Shown: positions 35,065-44,330, numbered from the stretch's first letter. The stretch is 64,000 bases of DNA from Radiobacillus deserti (GCF_007301515.1 NZ_CP041666.1:372001-436000); one strand, 5' to 3'. Notes: generated from the sequence alone by a model not told the origin. A program made the numbers and translations.

Positions 35065-35718
35065 TTAACGGTAAAAGGTGTGGACTGTATGATCGGATAC
35101 TTCATATTGATGGTGAGGCTTCTCATTTTTAAACACTAAGCATGCTTTTTCATCAATTCCATATCCTATAGGTACTTGTAGCCTTTCTATTCCTTTTATT
35201 AAATGTTCTTGATCATTCCATTGGCTAAAGTGAACGCTAATTGCTACGTTTGGACATAAACCTAATCCATCCCCAATCCACGGTAATTCGTCGTCTGTAT
35301 CATGTGGGGACAAGAGTACTTTATCTGGCATAATGAGTGCACCAGCTGAATTTCCTCCGATTGGTGTTCCCTCACGGTATTTTTGAATAATAGCATCCTT
35401 TATTGGCGATTTAACATAGCAATCGTAGTATGTTTTTGTATGGCCACCACCAATAAAAACACCAGTAGCTTGGTCTATGGTATCTAGTATTTCTTTAACA
35501 TTTGATAAAGTATTTGGGTTTAAGACAATCGTGTAAATTTGGCTCAGTTCAAGATCCCAATATTTCGTATAGTTTGGGAGATAGTCTTCCCAACCTTCCC
35601 GGTAGATGATGAGTAAGGCGATGGAAGCCTTTTGTCCCCCGGCTCTTTGTAAAAAAGCTTTCATTGCTTCCGGTTGCTCTAATTTTCCGCCTAACATATA
35701 AAGGTAACGATCCGACAC
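35065..35718 (-). CDS. Peptidase S51 (dipeptidase E / cyanophycinase-like)
   Basis: Serine hydrolase of the class I glutamine amidotransferase-like fold. The nucleophile elbow GGNSAGALIM lies near residue 118. IGGGHTKTYY near residue 93 and GYGIDEKACLVF near the C-terminus are further family features. The start is GTG 35718 with AAGGAGG upstream; a frame extension of 18 residues was rejected. Length 217. Proteins of this group cleave Asp-X dipeptides or related bonds; cyanophycin itself is unlikely to be the natural substrate here. Confidence 0.82.
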   Translation of the reverse strand: MSDRYLYMLGGKLEQPEAMKAFLQRAGGQKASIALLIIYREGWEDYLPNYTKYWDLELSQIYTIVLNPNTLSNVKEILDTIDQATGVFIGGGHTKTYYDCYVKSPIKDAIIQKYREGTPIGGNSAGALIMPDKVLLSPHDTDDELPWIGDGLGLCPNVAISVHFSQWNDQEHLIKGIERLQVPIGYGIDEKACLVFKNEKPHHQYEVSDHTVHTFYR

Positions 35719-35871
35719 GGTTGGTCCTCCTTTTGTTTTCCGGTAGTGGAGATAGGTTCTTGGCACATGCATGTGCTACATTTTACATGATGTTACCATA
35801 AGGCGAAATCATTTACATCTTCTACTTGGTCATTTACGATAAAGACACTTGTGTATATGGGGGAGAACGGA

Positions 35872-36315
35872 ATGGAATGGATGTATAAGCGTTTTGACGA
35901 ATTAACAGCTCTGGAGCTTTATCAAATTATAAAAGCAAGGATCGACGTCTTTGTTGTGGAGCAGGACTGTCCTTATCCAGAATTAGACAACCATGATCAA
36001 GCAGCGGTCCATTTATATTTACATCATGATAAAGATATCGTGGCATATGCCAGATTGTTGCCGCCAGGGTCCACGTATTGTCAGGCGTCTATTGGGAGAG
36101 TATTGGTTCATTCCAATTACCGCGGAGGTGGATATGGGAAAGAGCTATTGATACGCTCGATTGATTACATCATAAATGAGTGGCAAGAGAAAGAGATAAA
36201 GATTCAAGGTCAGGAATATTTGCGGAGATTTTATGGTTCCTTTGGCTTTGAAGAAATTTCGGACGTGTACTTAGAGGATGGTATTCCTCACGTCGATATG
36301 CTGTTAAAAAAGTAA
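35872..36315 (+). CDS. GNAT family acetyltransferase, ElaA-like
   Basis: A 147-residue single GNAT domain. The ElaA signature is at the start: ELYQIIKARIDVFVVEQDCPYPELDNHD. The acetyl-CoA loop is IGRVLVHSNYRGGGYGKELL near residue 80. The natural substrate of ElaA proteins is unknown. ATG 35872 was chosen because GGGGGAG lies six bases before it; frames open 7 codons earlier. Confidence 0.88.
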   Translation: MEWMYKRFDELTALELYQIIKARIDVFVVEQDCPYPELDNHDQAAVHLYLHHDKDIVAYARLLPPGSTYCQASIGRVLVHSNYRGGGYGKELLIRSIDYIINEWQEKEIKIQGQEYLRRFYGSFGFEEISDVYLEDGIPHVDMLLKK

Positions 36316-36419
36316 GAGACCATTTACCGTCATTTCCATAATCTAATTCTATTGAGCGATTTATTTGCGGTTATACTAATATTGCCCCATAAAGACAAAA
36401 TGTCAGGAGGCGATACAAC

Positions 36420-37124
36420 ATGATTAGCCGTGATGAGGTCGATCAATGTAAAGCTAGGCTTATGGAGCGTCGAGGTGAGTTAAGTCAAGTACTAGATGAT
36501 CACTTTGGAACAAAGTTTGAGTTAATTAAGGAGTCTGTAAGTGAGTTGTCGAACTACGATAACCATCCTGGTGACCATGGAACAGAGCTTTATGAGCGAG
36601 AAAAGGATATTGCTTTAAATGATCACCATGAGCAGGAATGGCAAGATATAAATCATGCCCTCGAGAAAATTGAAAATGGGACGTATGGTCAATGTGAAGA
36701 ATGTGGACAAGACATTCCTGTTGAACGATTGTATGCATTACCAACGGCAACCCGTTGTATTCGACATTCGCAAGAACAAAATATTTCAACGAACCGTCCT
36801 GTTGAGGAAGATGTTATTCACCCAAGTATTACAGAAATGGAATCCTCTGTGGATGAGGAGGAATCAACAGTATTTGATCCAGAAGATGCGTGGCAACGAG
36901 TTAGTTCATGGGGGACTTCTGAAACGCCATCTGACTTTTATAATACAGATAAAAATTTTAATGATATGTTCTTCCATTCGGGAGAGATGATTGGGAGTGC
37001 CGAAGAAATTGAAGGGTTCATAATTACAGACATGGAAGGTAATTATGATGGGGTAAACCTAGACCATGAAATGTATGAAGACTATTTGGACCAGAATGAG
37101 GTCAGTAGTATATTGTATAGCTAA
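36420..37124 (+). CDS. YteA-like TraR/DksA zinc-finger protein
   Basis: An N-terminal coiled-coil region (residues 1-85) leads to a DksA/TraR-type zinc finger, CEECGQDIPVERLYALPTATRC at about residues 99-120. The acidic C-terminus has the family's repeated VDEEESTVFDPEDAW and EGFIITDMEGN segments. YteA proteins are found in spore formers and associated with sporulation; the role is not firmly known. Ribosome binding site AGGAGG. A terminator follows. Confidence 0.88.
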   Translation: MISRDEVDQCKARLMERRGELSQVLDDHFGTKFELIKESVSELSNYDNHPGDHGTELYEREKDIALNDHHEQEWQDINHALEKIENGTYGQCEECGQDIPVERLYALPTATRCIRHSQEQNISTNRPVEEDVIHPSITEMESSVDEEESTVFDPEDAWQRVSSWGTSETPSDFYNTDKNFNDMFFHSGEMIGSAEEIEGFIITDMEGNYDGVNLDHEMYEDYLDQNEVSSILYS

Positions 37125-37126
37125 CT

Positions 37127-37157
37127 AAAAGGGGACGTGTATGCGTCCTCTTTTTTT
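37127..37157 (+). terminator. Terminator after the yteA-like gene
   Basis: AAAAGGGGACG / CGTCCTCTTTT with one G-U pair and T7. Confidence 0.85.
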
Positions 37158-37222
37158 CGGTTTAAAAGAAACCTTTTATTCTGTATCATCGTATATAGAA
37201 GATATAAGAGGAGGATGTACTA

Positions 37223-37429
37223 ATGTCAGAGCATAAGGGTTGCATGAAATGTGGAAGCACAGATGCAGGTCAAAAGGAAGTATCCATGAGTGGGACAGGA
37301 TTATCCAAGATGTTTGATGTCCAGCATAATCAATTCATTGTTGTTTTTTGCAAACAATGTGGATATTCAGAGTTTTACAATAAGCAAAGCTCCACAGGTA
37401 GTAACATTTTAGATTTATTTTTTGGGTGA
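37223..37429 (+). CDS. Small zinc-ribbon protein
   Basis: A 68-residue protein with two paired cysteine knuckles, CMKCGS and CKQCGYSEFY, and between them the MSGTGLSKMFDVQHNQF segment typical of the DUF2082-type zinc-ribbon family. The function is unknown; a nucleic-acid or metal role is plausible. GAGGAGG precedes the ATG. It is flanked by terminators and transcribed alone. Confidence 0.82.
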   Translation: MSEHKGCMKCGSTDAGQKEVSMSGTGLSKMFDVQHNQFIVVFCKQCGYSEFYNKQSSTGSNILDLFFG

Positions 37430-37434
37430 ATAGT

Positions 37435-37468
37435 AAAAGGATGGGCGTCAGATGACGCCCATCCTTTT
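37435..37468. terminator. Long-stem terminator
   Basis: A 16-base arm AAAAGGATGGGCGTCA and its complement nearly meet, with T4 after it on the plus strand and T4 on the minus strand. Confidence 0.8.
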
Positions 37469-37482
37469 CCATTTATATGAAT

Positions 37483-37520
37483 ACCCTCTGGAGAAAAAAG
37501 GGGGGGAGACCCCAGAGGGT
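37483..37520. other. Hairpin at the 3' end of htrA
   Basis: ACCCTCTGG / CCAGAGGGT arms around a loop with seven consecutive G and six A. There is no T-run after the stem on either strand. It sits 12 bases beyond the htrA stop, so it may act in RNA stability rather than termination. Confidence 0.5.
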
Positions 37521-37531
37521 AGGTTCACGTG

Positions 37532-38890
37532 TTATTGTTGTTGACTTTGCTCTTGATTTTGCTCTCCTAGAGTTAGTGATGTTTTTTGTTTTTGTCCATC
37601 CCGATAATACGTAATCTCGATTTTATCTCCAATTTCGGTGCTACCATAAAGGTATTGCTTTAAATCCATCATGTTGGTAATTGCATGATCATTAATTTTT
37701 GTAATGACATCGTATTTCTTTAAGGATGCTTCATCAGCTGGAGAGTTTACTTGCACCTGTGCAATGACTACTCCATCAGTTACGTCTTCCCCAAGCTTTA
37801 AGGTTTGTTGTTTGTTTCTTTCTGGAACGGTACTAAGTGCCACTGCACTAATTCCAATGAATGGACGATCCACGTGACCATTCTCTTCTAATTGTTGAAT
37901 GATTGGTTTTGCAGTATCCATTGGAATAGCAAATCCAATTCCTTCAACAGCTTCTTGTGCAATCTTCATAGAGTTAATTCCAACTACTTCCCCGTTCGCG
38001 TTAATCAAAGCACCACCACTATTACCTGGGTTAATGGCTGCATCGGTTTGAATAACTTCAGTTGTCCAGTCTGCCTGACCATCTGAGTTTAGATCCATTT
38101 CTACCGAGCGATTTAACCCACTAATAATGCCTTTTGTTACAGAACCAGCGAATTCCGTGCCAAGTGGATTTCCGATTGCGATTACGGTTTGTCCAACTTC
38201 TAAGCTACTAGAAGAGCCGAGGTTGGCTACCTGTTTCACCTTGCTACCGTCCATTTCTAAGACAGCTAAATCACTAAGTTCATCTCCACCTAATAGCTTA
38301 GCCTGTACTTTGTCCCCGTTCGCCATAACGACTTCTAGTTCATTAGCACCTTCAACTACGTGATAGTTTGTGACGACATAGGCTTTGCCATCTTCTTTTT
38401 TATAAATCACACCAGAACCTGTGCCCGATGCTTCTGATTCACTCCATAAACTAGTATTCTGGATGTTTGATACGCCGACTACTGCTTCTGTATTTTGTTG
38501 AATTGCTTGTTGAATGGATGTCGCATCATCCTCCGATGATAATGTTTGAACGACATCGCTTGAAGCTACGGACTCTTCATTCGATTGACTAGTTTGTGCG
38601 GATGGAGTGGTTTCGTTATCATGATCTAAAGGTATAACACCTGTAGTAATTAAACCTGTTCCAACAGCTGCTACAACTAAACCACCAACTACGCTGCTAA
38701 GTAACATTTTAAATGTGCTAGATGATCTACCCTTGTCTTTTTTTGGAGGTTTCAGTTCTTCTGATGGAGCTGAAGAAGTCGAATACGTCTCTTCGACTTG
38801 CTCTTCTTCTTCTACTGGTTGGTTTGTTGTATTTTCATCATAAGATTGTAAGTTTGAGTTCTCGTGATTTTCATGATCTTTATAATCCAC
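37532..38890 (-). CDS. htrA: HtrA/DegP-like membrane-anchored serine protease
   Basis: Quality-control protease on the outer face of the membrane. A cytoplasmic N-terminus of about 60 acidic residues precedes one membrane helix (about 61-87). The trypsin-like domain has His near 177 (TNYHVVEG), Asp near 207 (DELSDLAVLEMD) and Ser near 291 (GNSGGAL). A C-terminal PDZ domain follows (about 345-435). GTG 38890 was chosen, since GAAAGGTG lies before it and overlaps the alternative GTG 38899. It is divergent from a CssRS-like two-component system, as htrB is in B. subtilis, so induction by secretion stress is likely. Confidence 0.93.
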   Translation of the reverse strand: MDYKDHENHENSNLQSYDENTTNQPVEEEEQVEETYSTSSAPSEELKPPKKDKGRSSSTFKMLLSSVVGGLVVAAVGTGLITTGVIPLDHDNETTPSAQTSQSNEESVASSDVVQTLSSEDDATSIQQAIQQNTEAVVGVSNIQNTSLWSESEASGTGSGVIYKKEDGKAYVVTNYHVVEGANELEVVMANGDKVQAKLLGGDELSDLAVLEMDGSKVKQVANLGSSSSLEVGQTVIAIGNPLGTEFAGSVTKGIISGLNRSVEMDLNSDGQADWTTEVIQTDAAINPGNSGGALINANGEVVGINSMKIAQEAVEGIGFAIPMDTAKPIIQQLEENGHVDRPFIGISAVALSTVPERNKQQTLKLGEDVTDGVVIAQVQVNSPADEASLKKYDVITKINDHAITNMMDLKQYLYGSTEIGDKIEITYYRDGQKQKTSLTLGEQNQEQSQQQ

Positions 38891-38983
38891 TAAAATCACA
38901 CCTTTCTTGAAATTGAATTTTTATTTATCTCGTTGTACATTTCTTATTGTACGTAGCAGGTATGGCAATACTTTGGTACAAAT

Positions 38984-39002
38984 GTGTAAAAAGTGTGTAA
39001 AA
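38984..39002. promoter_or_regulatory. Paired octamers in the htrA-cssR intergenic region
   Basis: GTGTAAAA occurs at 38984 and again at 38995, offset by eleven bases, so on the same face of the helix. This is a typical arrangement for an OmpR-type response regulator dimer such as CssR. A pair of TTGTAC sequences (38934, 38948) lies nearer to htrA. Regulator identity is inferred. Confidence 0.5.
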
Positions 39003-39071
39003 CAAGAAGATGGATTCACATTTATGAAAGATGTGCGAAAATATAATCAATAAATAGGGGGCGGAGTAGTA

Positions 39072-39767
39072 ATGCATGCGAATGTTGCAATTGTTGAAGA
39101 TGATCGAAATATTCAAAATATCGTGAAAGCGTACCTTCAAAAAGAAGGGTATGACATCATCGCTATGGATAATGCAGAGGATGCTTGGGAGTATTGGAAC
39201 AGTGGCAAAAAGCCTGATATGTGGATATTAGATATCATGCTTCCCGGAATGGATGGGTATGAACTGTGCAAAAAGATACGAGATACGAGCGATGTACCGA
39301 TTATTATTATTTCCGCGAAGGATGAAGAAATCGATAAAATATTAGGCTTGGAATTAGGTGGGGATGACTATTTAACAAAGCCTTTTAGTCCAAGAGAATT
39401 AGTGGCACGTGTCAAGCGTTTGTTTAAACGAGTGACCGTGCAGCGTGTACCTCAAGGGGTGAAAGAAGAACGACAGCTTGGAGACTTAATTGTTAAATTA
39501 GACGATCGACGAATCGTTTGGCAAGGGGAAGAAATAGAGGTAACAGCGAAGGAATTTGATATGTTGTCTATCTTTGTGCAAAATCAAAACCGAGCTTTTT
39601 CTAGAGAAGAGCTCCTGAAAAAGGTATGGGGAGAGGATTACTTTGGAAGTGATCGAGCAGTAGACGATCTAATTAAAAGACTTCGAAAGAAATTGGACGG
39701 GCTTCCAATTGAAACGGTTTGGGGGTATGGCTACCGTATGAGGAGCTCAAGTGAGGACGGATCATGA
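39072..39767 (+). CDS. cssR: Response regulator, CssR-like
   Basis: OmpR/PhoB-family regulator. The receiver domain covers residues 1-120, with the phosphorylation site Asp near 54 (WILDIMLPG), acidic pocket VEDD and conserved KPF. The C-terminal winged helix covers about 130-228; its end, DYFGSDRAVDDLIKRLRKK and IETVWGYGYRM, closely matches B. subtilis CssR by eye. It overlaps the kinase gene by four bases and is divergent from htrA, its expected target. Confidence 0.87.
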   Translation: MHANVAIVEDDRNIQNIVKAYLQKEGYDIIAMDNAEDAWEYWNSGKKPDMWILDIMLPGMDGYELCKKIRDTSDVPIIIISAKDEEIDKILGLELGGDDYLTKPFSPRELVARVKRLFKRVTVQRVPQGVKEERQLGDLIVKLDDRRIVWQGEEIEVTAKEFDMLSIFVQNQNRAFSREELLKKVWGEDYFGSDRAVDDLIKRLRKKLDGLPIETVWGYGYRMRSSSEDGS

Positions 39768-41092
39768 AATTACAATATCAACTGAATGCAGCCTTTACCA
39801 CGTTGCTTGTTGTGATCATGTCAGTTACGGCTTATACCATCTATTCCCTACTATTAAATTTACTAATACAAGATGAACAGAGACAATTACAGGCTAAAGG
39901 GGAATTACTCGTTAGTATTTTAAATGATGAGTATAACTCGGTGAATGTGCAGCGATTTTTAAATGAACAAGACCTTCAATTATTTATTTATGATAATAAC
40001 TCGGACCAAATTCTTTTGTCTACGCTTCCCTCTGATGTAACGGAATACTGGGTTAAACATTATGATTTGAGCTCGGATGAACAGCCGTTGTGGCGTGCTG
40101 GGGATGAACGGTATGTGGTATCCAAAATTGCATTTTACACCGAACTGCCAGATGCTGAACTTGTGCTCGTCACGCCGTTAGATGATTTGCAAGCTGTTCA
40201 ACATACCTTTGTCTCTAGGTTATTGATCGTATTTTTTATTGGTGTCACGGCAGCGATTGCCTTGAGCTATTTATTAACGCGCCGTCTTGTTACTCCTCTT
40301 ACGAGACTGAAGCATCAAATTAAAAAAATCCAAAACCGTCAATTCGATGAATTAAGGAAAATTGACGCTAGTGGAGAGATTAAAGAGGTAGAACAAAGTG
40401 TAATCGAGATGGCTAGAGAACTAGAGCGATATATAACATCACAAAAGCAGTTTTTTCAAAATGCGAGTCATGAGCTTAAAACCCCGTTAATGACAATCCA
40501 AGGGTATGCAGAAGGAATTCGAGATGGGATATTTACGGATGCTGACGCAGAGCGCGGCTTAGATGTTGTGGTGCAGGAAATCAGTCGTTTAAAAAAGATA
40601 ATCAATGAGATGATTTTACTCGCGAAATTAGATAGTGATGAGAATATATACGAAAAAGAACTGATAAAAGTAGAGGAATTAATCACACTAATAGCAGAAC
40701 GGGCATTACCTTTAGCCAATGAACGCTCGATTTCCTTAAGATATGATACAGATGTTTTATCTTCTTTTGAAGCGGATAAAGAAAAGCTATTGCAAGCTAC
40801 GATGAATATTGTATCCAATGCAGTTCGACATGCAGAATCGACTGTGGAGGTAAGTAGCTATGAAAAGGATGGGTATGTGCATTTACGGATTTCGGATGAT
40901 GGTCCAGGAATAACGGAAGACCTCATTCCACACTTATTTCATCGCTTTGTAAAAGGAAAAGGTGGAGAAACAGGACTTGGACTTGCAATTGCAAGAGCAA
41001 TCGTAGAACGGTCTGGTGGCTCCATATCTGTGGAAACTTCTCATCTCGGAGGAGCCATGTTTACAATTACTTTTCCAAAGATGACTTCGTAA
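39764..41092 (+). CDS. cssS: Sensor histidine kinase, CssS-like
   Basis: Two membrane helices (about residues 10-30 and 150-172) enclose an extracytoplasmic sensor of about 120 residues. A HAMP linker, the phosphoacceptor His in NASHELKTPLMTIQGYAEG near 228, and the ATPase motifs NAVRHAES, DDGPGI and GETGLGLAIAR follow. Length 442 fits CssS. It is translationally coupled to the regulator. In B. subtilis this kinase senses misfolded secreted proteins; the neighbouring htrA supports the same job. Confidence 0.87.
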   Translation: MKLQYQLNAAFTTLLVVIMSVTAYTIYSLLLNLLIQDEQRQLQAKGELLVSILNDEYNSVNVQRFLNEQDLQLFIYDNNSDQILLSTLPSDVTEYWVKHYDLSSDEQPLWRAGDERYVVSKIAFYTELPDAELVLVTPLDDLQAVQHTFVSRLLIVFFIGVTAAIALSYLLTRRLVTPLTRLKHQIKKIQNRQFDELRKIDASGEIKEVEQSVIEMARELERYITSQKQFFQNASHELKTPLMTIQGYAEGIRDGIFTDADAERGLDVVVQEISRLKKIINEMILLAKLDSDENIYEKELIKVEELITLIAERALPLANERSISLRYDTDVLSSFEADKEKLLQATMNIVSNAVRHAESTVEVSSYEKDGYVHLRISDDGPGITEDLIPHLFHRFVKGKGGETGLGLAIARAIVERSGGSISVETSHLGGAMFTITFPKMTS

Positions 41093-41138
41093 GAAAACTA
41101 ATACAATGTCAGCAAATATATATACATCCTAAAAAGTG

Positions 41139-41147
41139 TGCTATAAT
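41139..41147 (+). promoter_or_regulatory. Extended -10 promoter of typA
   Basis: TGCTATAAT, an extended -10 element, about 63 bases before the typA start; no clear -35 element. Confidence 0.55.
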
Positions 41148-41209
41148 AGGCTGGTTGTGATTGGAAATAACTACGTATCTATATGATACTTAGAGGAGAG
41201 TAAATTAGA

Positions 41210-43033
41210 ATGCAATTAAGAGAAGATATTCGTAATATCGCAATTATTGCTCACGTTGACCACGGAAAAACAACGTTAGTGGATCAGTTACTTCGCTACT
41301 CTGGAACATTTCGTGAAAATGAACAAGTCGACGACAGAGCAATGGACTCCAATGATTTGGAGAGAGAACGAGGCATAACGATTTTAGCTAAAAATACGGC
41401 TATTCAATATAACGATACACGAGTGAACATCTTAGATACACCTGGTCACGCAGACTTTGGTGGAGAAGTAGAACGTATTATGAAAATGGTAGACGGTGTA
41501 TTGCTTGTGGTAGATGCTTATGAAGGGTGTATGCCGCAAACACGTTTCGTGTTGAAAAAAGCGTTAGAGCAAAAGCTTACACCAATCGTTGTTGTAAACA
41601 AAATTGATAGACCAAGTGCCCGCCCGGAATATGTTATTGATGAAGTACTGGATTTGTTTATTGAGCTTGGAGCAGATGAGGATCAATTAGAATTTCCAGT
41701 TGTGTATGCTTCTGCATTAAATGGAACGTCTGGATTAGAGCCAGAAGACCAACAAGAAACAATGGATCCTGTTTTCACTACAATCTTAGACCATATCCCA
41801 GCGCCTGAAGACAATTCTGCAGAACCGCTGCAGTTCCAAGTAACGATGCTAGACTATAACGATTACTTGGGCCGTATAGGGGTTGGACGGATTTTCCGTG
41901 GTACGATTAAAGTGGGTCAACAGGTATCGTTAATGAAAAAAGACGGCTCCGTTAAGAATTTCCGTGTAACGAAATTATTTGGCTTTATCGGATTAAAGCG
42001 GATTGAAATTGAAGAAGCAAAAGCTGGAGACATTATCGCTCTATCTGGGATGGAGGATATAAACGTTGGAGAGACCGTTTGTCCAACAGATCATCAGGAA
42101 GCATTACCAATTCTTCGTATTGATGAACCAACGCTACAGATGACATTCCTAGTTAATAATAGTCCTTTTGCAGGTCGTGAAGGAAAATATATTACATCTC
42201 GTAAAATTGAAGAGCGTTTATTAACGCAGCTAGAAACAGATGTAAGTTTACGTGTTGACCCAACCGATTCGCCGGATGCGTGGACCGTGTCTGGTCGTGG
42301 GGAGCTTCACCTTTCTATTCTAGTTGAAAATATGCGTCGTGAAGGCTATGAATTACAGCTTTCCAAACCACAGGTAATTATTAAGGAAGTAGACGGAGTA
42401 CGTTGTGAGCCAATCGAACGCGTACAAGTTGACGTTCCTGAAGATTATACAGGTGCTGTTATGGAATCCCTCGGAGCAAGAAAAGGGGAAATGCTCGACA
42501 TGGTCAACCATGGCAATGGACAAGTCAGAATGGAATTCAAAGTTCCATCCCGTGGTTTAATCGGTTATACAACAGAGTTTATGACACAAACGAGAGGGTT
42601 CGGTATTCTAAACCATACGTTTGATCAATACGAACCGGTTGTATCCGGTCGCGTTGGTGGCAGACACCAAGGTGTTCTAGTAGCATTGGAAGCAGGAAAA
42701 GCTTCTACTTATGGAATTATGGGACTAGAGGATCGTGGAACGATTTTCGTAGATCCAGGTACAGAAGTATATTCCGGTATGATTGTTGGAGAGCACAACC
42801 GTGACAACGACTTAACGGTAAATATTACAAAAGAAAAACATCTTACAAACGTTCGTTCTGCAACGAAAGACCAGACAGCTACGATTCGCAAGACGAGAAA
42901 ACTTACGCTAGAAGAGGCCATTGAATATCTAAACGATGATGAATATTGTGAAGTAACACCAGAATCGATTCGGCTTCGTAAAAAAATCTTAAACAAAAAT
43001 GAACGTGAAAAAGCAGCGAAGAAAAAATCTTAA
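41210..43033 (+). CDS. typA: Ribosome-associated GTPase TypA/BipA
   Basis: Translational GTPase acting in 50S ribosome assembly and stress adaptation. G motifs are present: AHVDHGKTT near residue 14, DTPGHADF near 76 and NKIDR near 130. The EF-G-like domains II, III and V and the BipA-specific C-terminal domain follow; it ends in a lysine-rich tail. Length 607 is normal. GAGGAG precedes the ATG and a strong terminator follows, so it is monocistronic. Confidence 0.97.
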   Translation: MQLREDIRNIAIIAHVDHGKTTLVDQLLRYSGTFRENEQVDDRAMDSNDLERERGITILAKNTAIQYNDTRVNILDTPGHADFGGEVERIMKMVDGVLLVVDAYEGCMPQTRFVLKKALEQKLTPIVVVNKIDRPSARPEYVIDEVLDLFIELGADEDQLEFPVVYASALNGTSGLEPEDQQETMDPVFTTILDHIPAPEDNSAEPLQFQVTMLDYNDYLGRIGVGRIFRGTIKVGQQVSLMKKDGSVKNFRVTKLFGFIGLKRIEIEEAKAGDIIALSGMEDINVGETVCPTDHQEALPILRIDEPTLQMTFLVNNSPFAGREGKYITSRKIEERLLTQLETDVSLRVDPTDSPDAWTVSGRGELHLSILVENMRREGYELQLSKPQVIIKEVDGVRCEPIERVQVDVPEDYTGAVMESLGARKGEMLDMVNHGNGQVRMEFKVPSRGLIGYTTEFMTQTRGFGILNHTFDQYEPVVSGRVGGRHQGVLVALEAGKASTYGIMGLEDRGTIFVDPGTEVYSGMIVGEHNRDNDLTVNITKEKHLTNVRSATKDQTATIRKTRKLTLEEAIEYLNDDEYCEVTPESIRLRKKILNKNEREKAAKKKS

Positions 43034-43041
43034 TCGGAAGG

Positions 43042-43073
43042 ACCCAGCTCTAAGACTTAGAGCTGGGTTTTTT
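43042..43073 (+). terminator. Terminator of typA
   Basis: Twelve-base stem ACCCAGCTCTAA / TTAGAGCTGGGT with GAC loop and T6. Confidence 0.9.
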
Positions 43074-43135
43074 ATGTCCTAAAATCGTGACAAAGTTAGT
43101 AGGATACCTTTAGCTGTTAAATATTACAATTGGTA

Positions 43136-43165
43136 TTGATTATCATTATCAATTAGTAGTATGAT
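43136..43165. promoter_or_regulatory. Promoter with overlapping Fur box
   Basis: TGATTATCATTATCA (43137-43151) matches the 7-1-7 Fur consensus TGATAATNATTATCA at all but one position. It covers the -35 element TTGATT; a TATGAT -10 follows at 43160 with 18-base spacing. Iron-dependent repression of the reductase gene is expected. Confidence 0.8.
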
Positions 43166-43232
43166 AAACCTAGTTGTAATTTATCGGTGAACAAGATCTT
43201 GAAAATAGTAGGAAGAAGGAGCGGATCAAATA

Positions 43233-44279
43233 ATGAAGAAAGATATCTTTGATGTCACGATTATTGGTGGTGGTCCAGCTGGACTTTTTTCGGCCTTCTA
43301 TAGTGGGCTTAGAGAAATGAAAACAAAGATCATAGATTTTCAATCGGAGCTAGGTGGAAAGGTGCATGTTTATCCGGAAAAGATGGTTTGGGATGTTGGC
43401 GGTTTGCCACCCATATTAGGAGAAAAGTTAATCGAGCAGCTCGTGAATCAAGGATTAACGTTTGATCCGACAGTTGTTCTAAACGAAAAAATTACAGCCA
43501 TTGCTCGTGATGAATCTGGAATATTCATCCTAAGAGGTTCGTCAGGGAAAGAACATTATTCTAAAACTATAATTATCGCAGTTGGTGGAGGCATTATTAA
43601 GCCACAACGAATTGAAATTTCCGGTGCCGAAAAGTTTGAGGTCAGCAATTTACACTATACAGTTAAATCACTTAAACGCTTTAAAAATAGAACCGTGCTC
43701 ATATCAGGTGGCGGAGATACAGCAATTGATTGGGCAAATGAATTAGAATCCATTGCGAAGAAAGTGTACGTAACGTATCGAAAAGACGCGTTTACGGGGC
43801 ATGAAGCCCATGTTACCCAACTCTTGAAAAGTACAGCAACTTGCTTTTTTAACACAACAATTACAAAACTACTTGCGAATGCGAATCAAGATTCAATTGA
43901 GCAGGTACAGCTAACCAATCACGAAACGGGAGAAGTAGAATACTTAGGAGTTGACGACGTAATCATCAATCACGGGTATGTCCGAGATAAGGATTTAATT
44001 GCAAATAGTGAGCTAGAGATTGCGATGCTGAATGAGTGGTGCATTGCTGGAGAAGCGACAAGTGCTACGAACGTTCCAGGTATCTATGCTGCTGGTGATG
44101 TACTAGGGCATGAAGGGAAATTACACCTTATTGCGGGTGCATTCCACGATGCAGGAAATGCAGTAAATCATGCGAAGCAATTTTTAGAGCCAAAGGCAGA
44201 AGCATTCGGATTAGTTTCCTCTCATAATGATTTGTTTAAAGATCGAAATCGAGAGTTAATAAAAGAAATGATTAAATAG
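43233..44279 (+). CDS. Ferredoxin/flavodoxin-NADP reductase, thioredoxin-reductase-like (YcgT type)
   Basis: FAD flavoprotein that passes electrons between NADPH and ferredoxin or flavodoxin. The FAD motif GGGPAGLFSAFYSG is at the N-terminus, the NADPH motif SGGGDTAIDWANEL near residue 160 and the AAGDV motif near 288. The redox-active CxxC of thioredoxin reductase is absent, which places it in the FNR branch. Length 348. The Fur box in the promoter indicates expression under iron shortage, as described for B. subtilis ycgT. A terminator follows. Confidence 0.9.
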   Translation: MKKDIFDVTIIGGGPAGLFSAFYSGLREMKTKIIDFQSELGGKVHVYPEKMVWDVGGLPPILGEKLIEQLVNQGLTFDPTVVLNEKITAIARDESGIFILRGSSGKEHYSKTIIIAVGGGIIKPQRIEISGAEKFEVSNLHYTVKSLKRFKNRTVLISGGGDTAIDWANELESIAKKVYVTYRKDAFTGHEAHVTQLLKSTATCFFNTTITKLLANANQDSIEQVQLTNHETGEVEYLGVDDVIINHGYVRDKDLIANSELEIAMLNEWCIAGEATSATNVPGIYAAGDVLGHEGKLHLIAGAFHDAGNAVNHAKQFLEPKAEAFGLVSSHNDLFKDRNRELIKEMIK

Positions 44280-44290
44280 ATGGCCTAGCT

Positions 44291-44330
44291 AAGGTGCCGA
44301 ATCCAATCAGATGGTATTCGACACCTTTTT
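44291..44330 (+). terminator. Terminator of the reductase gene
   Basis: AAGGTG...CGAAT / ATTCG...CACCTT stem with T5. Confidence 0.75.

Noticed and set aside
36655..36990. Frame of 111 codons inside the yteA-like gene
   Set aside because: Out-of-frame shadow; the YteA frame carries the zinc finger and family motifs.
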